Source: Pigmentiphaga sp. (GTDB lineage: Bacteria > Pseudomonadota > Gammaproteobacteria > Burkholderiales > Burkholderiaceae_B). From it: a DNA stretch of 64,000 nt. Shown here piece by piece: positions 26,169 to 34,127 of this stretch. The notes under the pieces were generated by a model. That model ran no database searches. It was not told where the DNA came from and saw only the letters and a program-made list of their open reading frames with translations. Position numbers and translations under genes: made by a program. Within the stretch, counting starts at the first letter, position 1. Every line of letters starts with the position of its first letter. The DNA lies in NCBI GenBank assembly GCA_023228945.1, contig JALOAI010000014.1, positions 62,001 to 126,000 on the forward strand. Reading direction: 5' to 3'.

Positions 26169-27476
26169 CTAATCTTGGGGATCGAGGCGTTTGGCAACCC
26201 CTGCCCGCATAAGCTGACTGGCATAGCCCAGCAAGGCCTGGTCATTAAATCGATGCGAGACAATCGTATAACCCAAGGGCAGAGTCAAGGCATCCTCCGC
26301 TCCCGGCAAGTTAATACAAGGAGCGTGTAGCAGCGTCCACATCGCATTGAAGACAGGATCGCCCGTGCTCTGCAGGCCTTGCGGCGCGAAGCCCGCACTG
26401 CTGGGCGCAATGATGAAGTCGAAGCCACTGGCGAGCTCATCGAACTCGCTCCGGCAACGCGCCGCCAGGTCGTAGGCTTGCACCAAGGATATGGCGCGAT
26501 CTTCCGCGCCGGCTAGATAATGGTCGCGAATAAAAGGATGCAAGCGATGTTGCTCGGCCAAGAATTCGGGTAAAAAGCTGGCTCTTCCTTCTGCGCGATT
26601 GATAATATGCGCGGCTTGGTTCAGGCGCCCAAAATGCGCTGGCAACTCGATGTCCTCCACCTGGCTCCCGAGCGCTTGGAGCCGCCGCCTTACCCCAGCC
26701 AGAAGATGCTGGGTTTCTGGCGCGGCGAGATGCCAATAAGGTGTCTGGCATATCCCGACTTTGGCATCGGCCAGGCTCTTTGCCTCACTGCTCTCCAAGG
26801 GAATAGCATTAGCTACATCAAATGCCTCGAATACCTTGGCCAGCCCCAAAGGATCCCGGCAGTACCAGCCTATCGTATCGAGCGTCGGCGAATAAGACTT
26901 GACGCCATCTGTAGAGACCAGGCCCCACGTAGGCTTAAAAGCATAGACACCACAAAATGAAGCGGGACGGATGATGGAACCCGCCGTTTGCGTTCCCAAC
27001 GCAACAGGCACATGGCCATCGGCCACCGCCGCCGCCGAGCCCGAGGAAGAGCCGCCTGGCGTTCTTGATAGATCATGCGGGTTTCGCGTGAGTGCCTTAC
27101 GAGCATTCGATGCAAACTCCACGGTCTCGGTCTTGCCAAAAACCAGCCCTCCGGCTGCGCGGATAACCGCCACGCACGCCGCATCGATTTTCGGAAAAAA
27201 ATCGCGATAGATTGGAGAATTGAACTGCGTCGGCATATCCGACGTCATCATGATGTCCTTGATCCCTACCGGGACACCCTGCAAAGGCCGGTTGGGATCG
27301 CCTTTGTCGATCTCCCTGGCCTCCTCAATTACCCGATGAGAATCCCACCAGGCCCACGCTTTTATCTTTGGATCACGGGCCGTTACTCTTTCCAGGCAAG
27401 AACGCGCCCAGTCTTCAGCCGTTTTATCGCCCTGCCGAATGGCTGCAAGCCCCAACGACACACCGTACGCCCACAT
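26169..27476 (-). CDS. Amidase signature family enzyme
   Basis: This is an amidohydrolase of the amidase signature family. The Ser-cisSer-Lys triad is visible: Lys in GVPVGIKDIMM, the Ser pair in RTPGGSSSGSAAAVADG, and the nucleophile context TQTAGSIIRPASFCGVYAFKPT. ATG 27476 (MWAYGVSLGLAAI) gives 435 aa; an upstream in-frame Met would add an unconserved tail. It is transcribed with the Bug gene 123 bp downstream. Lower G+C than its surroundings suggests acquisition. Substrate unknown; GatA is unlikely because no gatB/gatC lies nearby. Confidence 0.88.
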   Translation of the reverse strand: MWAYGVSLGLAAIRQGDKTAEDWARSCLERVTARDPKIKAWAWWDSHRVIEEAREIDKGDPNRPLQGVPVGIKDIMMTSDMPTQFNSPIYRDFFPKIDAACVAVIRAAGGLVFGKTETVEFASNARKALTRNPHDLSRTPGGSSSGSAAAVADGHVPVALGTQTAGSIIRPASFCGVYAFKPTWGLVSTDGVKSYSPTLDTIGWYCRDPLGLAKVFEAFDVANAIPLESSEAKSLADAKVGICQTPYWHLAAPETQHLLAGVRRRLQALGSQVEDIELPAHFGRLNQAAHIINRAEGRASFLPEFLAEQHRLHPFIRDHYLAGAEDRAISLVQAYDLAARCRSEFDELASGFDFIIAPSSAGFAPQGLQSTGDPVFNAMWTLLHAPCINLPGAEDALTLPLGYTIVSHRFNDQALLGYASQLMRAGVAKRLDPQD

Positions 27477-27559
27477 GATATTCCTTTGAAGCAATATGAA
27501 TAAAATGCAATGCGGGCACCTTAGCAGCATCCCCTGATATATTCAACAAGACGCAAATT

Positions 27560-27586
27560 ATTATAATTAGAATAACTTTGTCTCAA
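27560..27586 (-). promoter_or_regulatory. Candidate promoter for the amidase operon
   Basis: In a very A+T-rich stretch the minus strand reads TTGAGA (27581-27586) and a perfect TATAAT (27560-27565). The spacer is only 15 bp, shorter than ideal. Initiation here would leave a leader of about 75 nt before ATG 27476. Confidence 0.4.
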
Positions 27587-27680
27587 AGCACTCTGAAAAT
27601 TATTTGAAATTTTTAGGCCCCCCCCAAAAAGTGAAAGCCGCAGACAGCCGAATGGCGGCTGGCCGGGACTTCTGCAAGCG

Positions 27681-27728
27681 CACCGGCCTTGACGGAATGT
27701 AGCGCGGCGCATTCCGCCAAGACCGGTG
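27681..27728 (-). terminator. Long 19-bp stem-loop after the PEP-mutase-family gene
   Basis: Arms at 27681-27699 and 27710-27728 pair over 19 bp around a 10-nt loop. The two mismatches fall as G-U wobbles only in RNA copied from the minus strand, which implies selection for structure in that transcript. It starts 17 bp after the stop of the 27745-28623 gene. There is no U-tract, so it may be a 3'-protecting hairpin, a Rho-linked terminator or a partial terminator before the amidase promoter. Confidence 0.6.
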
Positions 27729-27744
27729 TCGCCACGCAGCGGGC

Positions 27745-28623
27745 TCAGCCGTCTTCCAGCTTCAGCCAATCGGCCAAGCCCACGATATCCTGGTAATCCT
27801 CGAACGACACCGCGGTGTCTTCGTAGCTCATGGCGAAGCGCTGCGAGCGGAGATCCCGCAGGGCCTCCTCCATCACCTTGACCGTGCGCATTAACAAATG
27901 CAGCCCGTAAGGCAGGATGCGAAAACCCATTTCGTGATAAGCCTGCGGCGGCAGGATCGGCGTTCTGCCGCCCTCCAGCGGATTGGCCAATTGCGGCACA
28001 TCGAACGCCTTGCCGATGATGCGAAGCTCTTCCTCGGTATGCGGCGCCTCGATGAACAGACCATCGGCCCCGGCTTCCAGATAGGCTTCGGCGCGTCGCA
28101 GCGCGTCGTCCAGGCCATGCACTTCGCGCGCGTCGGTGCGCGCAATGATGAAGGTTTCGGAATTCAAGCGACTGCGGGACATGGCGCGCACCTTGCGCAC
28201 CATGTCTTCCATCGGCACCACGCGCTTGCCATCCAGGTGGCCGCAGCGCTTGGGCCAGAGTTGATCCTCGACCATGACCGCCGACACGCCCAGCCGCTCG
28301 TAGCTCTGCAGCGTATGCACGGCGCTCTTGGCGTCGCCGTAGCCGTCGTCCATATCCACCAGAGCGGGCAAATCGCAGGCGGCCAGGATCTCGGCCACCG
28401 CGGGGCGCATATCGCCCAGGCCTTTGAGTCCGATATCAGGCACGCCGTACCGGGTGCCCACCAGGGGAAAGCCACCGATGAAAATCGCCTCGTAGCCGGT
28501 ACGGCGCGCCAGCCTGGCGCCGATGCCATTGAAGATGCCCGGCAATACCAAGTTGTGGCCGGCCTGCAAGAGCTGCCGGAAGCTGGGCGATGACGTCGAG
28601 GAATCGGGGTGGGGGTGGTTCAT
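27745..28623 (-). CDS. Isocitrate lyase / PEP mutase superfamily enzyme
   Basis: This 292-aa enzyme is related to methylisocitrate lyase (PrpB), oxaloacetate decarboxylase and carboxyphosphonoenolpyruvate mutase. Conserved features include the N-terminal LVLPGIFNGIGARLA block, the metal-site segment LVDMDDGYGDA, MVEDQLWPKRCGH (the KRCGH loop typical of lyases, with the catalytic Cys) and FIIARTDAREVHGLDDALRRA. The loop favours a lyase. It starts 4 bp after the Bug gene upstream, so the two form one operon, suggesting action on the same imported organic acid. Confidence 0.85.
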   Translation of the reverse strand: MNHPHPDSSTSSPSFRQLLQAGHNLVLPGIFNGIGARLARRTGYEAIFIGGFPLVGTRYGVPDIGLKGLGDMRPAVAEILAACDLPALVDMDDGYGDAKSAVHTLQSYERLGVSAVMVEDQLWPKRCGHLDGKRVVPMEDMVRKVRAMSRSRLNSETFIIARTDAREVHGLDDALRRAEAYLEAGADGLFIEAPHTEEELRIIGKAFDVPQLANPLEGGRTPILPPQAYHEMGFRILPYGLHLLMRTVKVMEEALRDLRSQRFAMSYEDTAVSFEDYQDIVGLADWLKLEDG

Positions 28624-28627
28624 GATG

Positions 28628-29599
28628 CTACTCCGCGGTGATATTGGCTTGCTCGATCAAGGTCTGGCGCTCGGCGATCTCGCGCGCCATCTTGGCGCGA
28701 AACTCGTCGGGCGTGGATGCCACCACTTCGATTCCCGACATTTGCAGCTTCCTCGACATCTCGGGCTCTTTCAGGATCGTCGTGATCTCGGCATGCAGAC
28801 GATCACGGATATCCGCGGGCAAACCCGCTGGCGCAAACATGCCGAACCACGACTCCATCTGCACGCCGGGCAATGTTTCCGCTACGGTTGGAAGGTCGGG
28901 CAGATCGGTGGCGCGCTGGCCGCTGGTCACGGCAATGGGCCTGACCTTTCCAGACTGCAAGTGCGGCACTACCGCGGCCAGTGTCACGATCGCCATCGGC
29001 AATTGCCCGCCGAGCAAATCATTGACCGCCATGGCCGTGCCACGATAAGGGACGTGAATGAATTCCGCCCCGGTGTTCGATTCCAGCAAGACACCGGTGA
29101 GATGATGAGGGGAAGCCGTGCCCGGCGTTCCGTAGGCCATCTTCCCCGGGTTCTGCTTGGCGTACTCGATCAACTCGGTCAGGTTGTTGACCGGAATCGA
29201 AGGATGGACGGCAATCACGATGATATTGCTGCCCACTTCGGTAATGGGTGTGAAACGCTCGAGAGGATCTTTGCCTTTCGCCGCGGGGATGACCAGATGA
29301 TTGGTGGCGTGGGTGGCGTCGTTCCCCACTCCCAGGGTATAGCCATCCGGCGCGGCGTCGGCCACGAAATCGGAACCCACCATGCCACTGGCGCCACCCT
29401 TGTTTTCCACCACGACGGTTTGATTGAAGCTCTGCCCCAGGCGATGCGCCAGTTCGCGCCCGATGAGGTCGGCTCCCGAGCCCGGCGTATACGGCACGAT
29501 GATCCGGATGGGGCGCTCGGGATAGGCAGCCGCGGCTTGTCCCAGGGTCATGCTTAAAGCGATCGCGCAGGCCAGGCCGGCCAATGCACCCATTTTCAT
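28628..29599 (-). CDS. Bug/TctC family periplasmic solute-binding protein
   Basis: This is a 323-aa protein with a signal peptide (MKMGALAGLACAIALSMTLGQAAAA) and all Bug landmarks: YPERPIRIIVPYTPGSGADLIGREL, VVENKGGASGMVGSDFVA, PDGYTLGVGNDATHATN and ASPHHLTGVLLES. It is coupled to the PEP-mutase-family gene and divergent from a LysR regulator, the usual arrangement for a regulated uptake-catabolism unit. TctA/TctB are absent nearby. Ligand unknown. Confidence 0.92.
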   Translation of the reverse strand: MKMGALAGLACAIALSMTLGQAAAAYPERPIRIIVPYTPGSGADLIGRELAHRLGQSFNQTVVVENKGGASGMVGSDFVADAAPDGYTLGVGNDATHATNHLVIPAAKGKDPLERFTPITEVGSNIIVIAVHPSIPVNNLTELIEYAKQNPGKMAYGTPGTASPHHLTGVLLESNTGAEFIHVPYRGTAMAVNDLLGGQLPMAIVTLAAVVPHLQSGKVRPIAVTSGQRATDLPDLPTVAETLPGVQMESWFGMFAPAGLPADIRDRLHAEITTILKEPEMSRKLQMSGIEVVASTPDEFRAKMAREIAERQTLIEQANITAE

Positions 29600-29666
29600 G
29601 GCTATCTCCTGAAATTCTTTTAATCAGCAACGTTGACGAAGCCGCTCATTCTCGATTTCACTGGAT

Positions 29667-29692
29667 CATTCGTCAATATAATGAATCGAATG
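29667..29692. promoter_or_regulatory. LysR-type operator overlapping the lysR -10 box
   Basis: CATTCG (29667-29672) and CGAATG (29687-29692) form an inverted repeat with an inner ATTC/GAAT, fitting the T-N11-A LysR pattern. A TATAAT (29677-29682) lies at its centre, 30 bp before the lysR ATG. Binding here would repress lysR and could activate the divergent Bug gene. Confidence 0.5.
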
Positions 29693-29711
29693 ACAAACAT
29701 AAGAGATACGC

Positions 29712-30605
29712 ATGAAAAATCTCGATCTCAATCTATTGCGCTTTTTCGACGAGCTCTATCGGCGCCGGCACCTGACGCGGGCAGCGGAGTTTCTCGACAT
29801 CACCCAGCCCGCCGCCAGCCAACGCCTACAGCGCCTGCGCGACGCCCTCAAAGATCCCTTGTTCGTTCGCATGCCGGGCGGCCTGCGCCCGACTCCCACC
29901 GCCGATCGGGTGGCGCCTGCCATTCGCGCGGGCCTGGAATCCATCGATCAGGGCTTGCACGACCTGCAAGGCTTCGACCCCATGACCTCGCATCGCCGCT
30001 TTCGCTTCCACATGAGCGACACTGGCGAGGCTCTTTTTCTACCGCGACTACTCAACAGCCTGGGGGCCCACGCGCCGCACCTGGAACTCGAATGCCAGAT
30101 CTATGCGCACGACCGCATCGCCACCGCGCTGGATGAAGGGCAGTTGGATTTTGCATTGGGATATTTGCCCAGCGTGACGGGAATGGACAAGGTCGATCTC
30201 ACCGTCGATCACTACCTGGTTCTGATGGGCCACCCGGGCACCCCCAAGCCCGACGAACGCCCATCCCGGATCAGCCTGGCCGAACTACGGCAGCGCGAGT
30301 TCGTGGCAGCCCGTAGCCATACCGAACCGCTGAGAGTACTCGAGCAACTGGGCCTGGGCCCGCGCATTCGCCAAACCACCGCCAGCATCCTGGCCCTGCT
30401 CGAAGTGGTGAAGCAAACCGAACTTTGCGCCATCATGCCGCGCATCACGGCACAGACCTTCGCCGAACATGGCGGCCTCAAATTGGTGGAATGCGACTTC
30501 CTCATGGGCCCCTTCACGGTTTCGCTCTATTGGAGCCGGCGCTACGCGCACTTCGAGTTTCACCGATGGATGCGGCGGCATGTGGAGGAGCATGCGTTGG
30601 GGTAA
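29712..30605 (+). CDS. LysR family transcriptional regulator
   Basis: This is a 297-aa LysR protein with the N-terminal winged HTH (LDLNLLRFFDELYRRRHLTRAAEFLDITQPAASQRL shown in part) and a C-terminal effector domain. It is divergent from the Bug/PEP-mutase-family operon, which it likely controls in response to that pathway's substrate. Its last 58 codons are duplicated, in decayed form, about 1 kb downstream (31416-31592) beyond a toxin-antitoxin module. Confidence 0.92.
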   Translation: MKNLDLNLLRFFDELYRRRHLTRAAEFLDITQPAASQRLQRLRDALKDPLFVRMPGGLRPTPTADRVAPAIRAGLESIDQGLHDLQGFDPMTSHRRFRFHMSDTGEALFLPRLLNSLGAHAPHLELECQIYAHDRIATALDEGQLDFALGYLPSVTGMDKVDLTVDHYLVLMGHPGTPKPDERPSRISLAELRQREFVAARSHTEPLRVLEQLGLGPRIRQTTASILALLEVVKQTELCAIMPRITAQTFAEHGGLKLVECDFLMGPFTVSLYWSRRYAHFEFHRWMRRHVEEHALG

Positions 30606-30656
30606 GGCCTTCTACAGAGCCATCGCGCTGAGCGACTCCGGTTCGTCAGAAAGCTC

Positions 30657-31106
30657 TCAGACCCTCTCGCCGGGCCCAATACAGCGCAAACGTGGAAAGT
30701 AGTTGCGATACGGCCTCACATCCCGGCTGAGCACACTCAAGTTTGCAACCGCCGCATGAGCGCCGATGTAAAAGTCCGGCAGCGGTGCGAGCCGTGCCCC
30801 GTCCCCACGACGGTAGTTCAGATAAGCCTGTGCCGCCAGACCTGCGCATGTCCACGGCAGTGGGCTGCGCAGTGTCTCGTAGACATCGAGCATCGCGTCC
30901 AGTGCATCCATGTCCGGCCCCGGGATGAGCAGCTCCGTGTAGATCACCAAATTGACATGCACGGGCGCTTGCTCGCTGCAACTCTGGAGCTGATCCACGG
31001 ACCATTCGTGCCAGGGGCTGCCGGGGTCCATACAGTCGATCCAGATATTGGTATCGACCAGAAAACCGGCGGAGCCATCGTATTTGGACAAATCAAGCAT
31101 GATCAT
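30657..31106 (-). CDS. PIN-domain ribonuclease toxin (VapC-like)
   Basis: This is a 149-aa PIN-domain protein, probably the endoribonuclease toxin of a type II module. All four acidic residues are in place: D18 (FLVDTNIWID), E58 (IYTELL), D111 (LPDFYIGAHA) and D129 (LSRDVRPYRNYFP). ATG 31106 (MIMLDLS) overlaps the antitoxin 3' end by 14 bp; ATG 31100 is an alternative, and a longer frame through the antitoxin is unlikely. Target RNA unknown. Confidence 0.88.
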   Translation of the reverse strand: MIMLDLSKYDGSAGFLVDTNIWIDCMDPGSPWHEWSVDQLQSCSEQAPVHVNLVIYTELLIPGPDMDALDAMLDVYETLRSPLPWTCAGLAAQAYLNYRRGDGARLAPLPDFYIGAHAAVANLSVLSRDVRPYRNYFPRLRCIGPGERV

Positions 31107-31356
31107 CGTCGACGGGGCGAAGGAACGCCATGATGTCTTCGCTGCCCATATGCCTGAACGGCTCATTCAGGCTCCTACGCACGCTGGCGGCGGCGGCGCG
31201 CAGCGAACTGCGCCGATCGTTGGTTCCTGTGCCAACTTTGCGGATGATGATCTTGCTACCTTCCAGCGAGAAAGCGACTTGGCTGCCAGGCAGAATGCCG
31301 GCAGCCTCCCGCAGTCGCTTGGGGATGGTGACTTGCCCTTTTTCGGTCACTTGCAC
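31093..31356 (-). CDS. AbrB/SpoVT-type antitoxin
   Basis: This is an 87-aa swapped-hairpin DNA-binding antitoxin: VQVTEKGQVTIPKRLREAAG with the family's conserved TIPK core, followed by a C-terminal helix (MGSEDIMAFLRP) that should bind the PIN toxin. The start is GTG 31356, chosen because a perfect GGAGG lies 6 bp upstream. A longer ATG start would run through the decayed lysR copy. It would autoregulate the operon. Confidence 0.87.
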   Translation of the reverse strand: MQVTEKGQVTIPKRLREAAGILPGSQVAFSLEGSKIIIRKVGTGTNDRRSSLRAAAASVRRSLNEPFRHMGSEDIMAFLRPVDDDHA

Positions 31357-31415
31357 GATGAGCCTCCGATAAGTAAGAATTCCTAGTTGGAATTCTACCG
31401 TTATCGGGTGCTTCT

Positions 31416-31592
31416 CGCCATCATGCCGCGCATCACGGCACGAACCTTCGCCAAACATGGCGGCCTCAAACTGGTGGGATGCAACGTTCTCCTGAGCCCC
31501 TTCACGGTTTCGCTCTCTACTGGAGCCGGCGCTACGCACACTTCGAGTTTCATCGGTGGATGCGCCGGCATGTGGGAGGTGCGCAAGTTGGG
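31416..31592 (+). pseudogene. Decayed duplicate of the lysR 3' end
   Basis: This segment is closely similar to 30428-30602, the 3' end of the LysR gene (MPRITA-TFA-HGGLKLV, then PFTVSL and FHRWMRRH in translation). It has point changes and a 2-base insertion (CTCTCTACTGG against CTCTATTGG) that breaks the frame. There is no 5' part. Together with the real gene it forms direct repeats flanking the toxin-antitoxin genes. Confidence 0.85.
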
Positions 31593-31728
31593 GTCGTGTG
31601 TGGCGGGCGAGTTTCACGTGCCGAAACTCATGCGGGCGCATTTCACGTTACCGCATCACACCCCGACAATTCCCGTCAATTTTCAGAACTGTCCCGGACG
31701 TTGCCACGGCGTCTCCTGCGAGGAAAAT

Positions 31729-31896
31729 ATGAGCGAAGTCTTGTACGAATTGGCAGACCACATCGCGGTCATCACCAATCTGACTCGCCCCACCACCTTG
31801 GCGGCCGATGCCGTCAGGCGCCTGCTGACCGACACCATTCGCGAACTCGTCGGATCCGGCGCCTGGCCGGCGCGGCTGGTGCCGGCAGCCTTGTGA
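31729..31896 (+). CDS. Small hypothetical ORF, possible enoyl-CoA hydratase remnant
   Basis: This is a 55-codon frame from ATG 31729 with a GAGG upstream. The first 16 residues (MSEVLYELADHIAVIT) look like the N-terminus of enoyl-CoA hydratases, but the rest (LAADAVRRLLTDTIRELVG) does not follow that family. It may be a fused remnant or a chance frame beside the decayed lysR copy. Function unknown. Confidence 0.3.
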   Translation: MSEVLYELADHIAVITNLTRPTTLAADAVRRLLTDTIRELVGSGAWPARLVPAAL

Positions 31897-31970
31897 AGAA
31901 CTCCGGCCTTTCGGCCTGAGCTTCGCCGCACCACCCGCCGCGGGCGCCGGAGCCGCCGCTGCCGGAGCGT

Positions 31971-33959
31971 TCACCCCTGGCCCGACTCCGCCTGTCGCCG
32001 GGCATGGAACGCCACGAAATAATCAATGCTGGCCGGGTTGGCCATGGCATCCGGGCTGGCCACTTTGGCGGGGTCGGAACCCAGCAGAATCTTGCGCACC
32101 GGCAGTTCCATCTTCTTGCCGGTAAGCGTGCGCGGGATCTCGGCCACCTGGTACACCTCGTTGGGCACGTGGCGGGCCGAGGCCTGGGTCTTGATCTGGT
32201 TCTTGATGCGGGCCTTGAGTTCATCGGTCAGTTCCACGCCCTCGGCCAGCTCCACGAACAGCGGCATGAACGAAGGTTTGCCCAGATACTCCAGATCCAC
32301 CACCAGGCTGTCGCGCACTTCGGGCAGCTCTTCTACCACGCGGTAGATCTCGGCGGTACCCATGCGGATGCCGTAGCGATTGATCGTGGTGTCGGAGCGA
32401 CCATAGATGATGGCGGTGCCGCGCGGCGTGATCTGGATCCAGTCGCCATGGCGCCACATGCCCGGGAACTCCTGGAAGTAGCTCTCGAGATAACGCTGGT
32501 TGCCGGTATCGCCCCAGAAGTACAGCGGCATGGAAGGCATGGGCTGGGTAATCACGAGCTCGCCGACCTCGTCGATGACCGCTTGCCCCGCCTCGTTGAA
32601 GGCGTAGGCGGCAACCCCGAGCTCGCGGCATTGCAATTCGCCGGCATTGACGGGCAGATTGGGCGCGCACGAGACGAATCCCGACGCAATATCGGTGCCG
32701 CCACTGATCGAGGCCAGCCAGACGTCGGATTTGACGTTGCGGTATACCCATTCGTAGGCGTCCACCGGCAGCGGCGAGCCGGTGGAGTTGATCGCGCGCA
32801 GCGCGGCGAATTCACCCACCCTGGAAGGGTTGAGCTCGTCTTTGAGGCTTTGCGTGAGATAGGCCGCGCCGCAGCCGAAATGGGTAACGCCGTGCTCCTG
32901 GATGAAGCGCCACAGGTGCAAGGGATCGGGCGCGGCGGGGTTGCCGTCGGACAGCACCACGGTGGCGCCCGAGAGCAGGCTGCCGACCATCAGATTCCAC
33001 ACGATCCAGCCGGTGCTGCCCAGAAACAGGAAACGATCGCCCGGACGGACATCATGCTGGAACTGGTTGGTTTTGAGGTGGGTGAGCACGATGCCGCCAT
33101 GGCCATGCACCATGGCCTTGGGCATGCCGGTGGTGCCCGATGAATACACCACCCACAAGGGATGGTCGAAAGGCAGGCGCTCGAAGGCAAGCGGCGCGGG
33201 CGTGGCGATGGCGTCGGCCCAGGTGCGATAGCCGAGCCAGGAAGGCGCCTCGGCGGGAGCGTCCGGACCGGGCACGTGCACGACATGGCGCAGCGAGGGC
33301 AGCGCCTGGATCAATTGGTCGACGACCTCGCGGCGGTCGAAGGGCTTGCCGTTATAACGGTAGCCATCCATCGCGAACATGACTTTGGGTTCGATTTGCC
33401 GGAAGCGGTCGACCACCACCGACACGCCCATGTCGGGCGAGCAGCTGGACCACACCGCGCCCAGGCTGGCGCAGGCCAGGAAGGCCGCCAGGGTTTCCGG
33501 CACGTTGGGCATGAAGGACACGACACGGTCGCCGGCCTCGACGCCCATGCCTCGCAGGGTGGCGGCCAGCGCGCCGACTTGCCGCTCCAGTTCGTCCCAG
33601 CCCAGTTCGCGCACGGCGGCGCCTTCGGCGCGGGCGATCACGGCCGGCCGATCGGCGGCCGCCATGCGGAACACATGCTCGGCGTAATTCAAGCGAACAT
33701 TGGGAAACCACTGCGCGCCAGGCATGGTCCGCGCAGCCAGGACAGGCTCGGGCTCGCCGTCCGCCTGGATGTCGAAAAAGCGCCAGGCTTCGCCCCAGAA
33801 CGTGTCGAGATGATCCACCGACCACTGCCAAAGGCTCGCGTAATCGGGAAATTCGCGCTGCTGGCGCGGCTCCAGCCAACGCACGAATGCAGCCAGCCGC
33901 GACTGCTCGATCTGCTCGGGACTCGGCGTCCAGACGACTTCACCTTGTTGCAAGGCCAT
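31971..33959 (-). CDS. Acetoacetyl-CoA synthetase
   Basis: This 662-aa adenylate-forming enzyme converts acetoacetate, ATP and CoA to acetoacetyl-CoA, allowing ketone-body or PHB-derived acetoacetate use. The N-terminal cap (WSVDHLDTFWGEAWRFFDIQA), the AMP-binding core VVYSSGTTGMPKAMVHGHGG, the A5 region YFWGDTGNQRYLESY and the A10 lysine region (IPRTLTGKKMELPVRKILLG) are present. ATG 33959 (MALQQGEVVW) matches the family N-terminus; a short upstream extension is unlikely. Divergent from the RcnB-like gene. Confidence 0.92.
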   Translation of the reverse strand: MALQQGEVVWTPSPEQIEQSRLAAFVRWLEPRQQREFPDYASLWQWSVDHLDTFWGEAWRFFDIQADGEPEPVLAARTMPGAQWFPNVRLNYAEHVFRMAAADRPAVIARAEGAAVRELGWDELERQVGALAATLRGMGVEAGDRVVSFMPNVPETLAAFLACASLGAVWSSCSPDMGVSVVVDRFRQIEPKVMFAMDGYRYNGKPFDRREVVDQLIQALPSLRHVVHVPGPDAPAEAPSWLGYRTWADAIATPAPLAFERLPFDHPLWVVYSSGTTGMPKAMVHGHGGIVLTHLKTNQFQHDVRPGDRFLFLGSTGWIVWNLMVGSLLSGATVVLSDGNPAAPDPLHLWRFIQEHGVTHFGCGAAYLTQSLKDELNPSRVGEFAALRAINSTGSPLPVDAYEWVYRNVKSDVWLASISGGTDIASGFVSCAPNLPVNAGELQCRELGVAAYAFNEAGQAVIDEVGELVITQPMPSMPLYFWGDTGNQRYLESYFQEFPGMWRHGDWIQITPRGTAIIYGRSDTTINRYGIRMGTAEIYRVVEELPEVRDSLVVDLEYLGKPSFMPLFVELAEGVELTDELKARIKNQIKTQASARHVPNEVYQVAEIPRTLTGKKMELPVRKILLGSDPAKVASPDAMANPASIDYFVAFHARRQAESGQG

Positions 33960-34075
33960 GGGTTCCTCACGTGCTCGCGAAATAATTAAGGACAATAACT
34001 AAATAAACCGCCAATGATAAACGACGGCTGCGGCGAACCCAAGCCCGAATCTCCATCGTTTCCTCACAATTCGCA

Positions 34076-34093
34076 TAGTAAGTTTGTAGTAAG
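34076..34093 (+). promoter_or_regulatory. Direct repeat TAGTAAG in the aacS / rcnB-like divergent region
   Basis: TAGTAAG occurs at 34076-34082 and 34087-34093, an 11-bp period (same helix face), 35-50 bp before the ATG of the RcnB-like gene. The spacing resembles response-regulator half-sites. Regulator unknown. Confidence 0.3.
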
Positions 34094-34127
34094 CTAAGTG
34101 CATTCCGATGTGTCGAGGAGATCCGCC

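Noticed and set aside
31387..31896. 169-codon plus-strand frame after the toxin-antitoxin genes
   Set aside because: It runs through the decayed lysR copy, which has a frame break relative to lysR. No start site or conserved product is supported.
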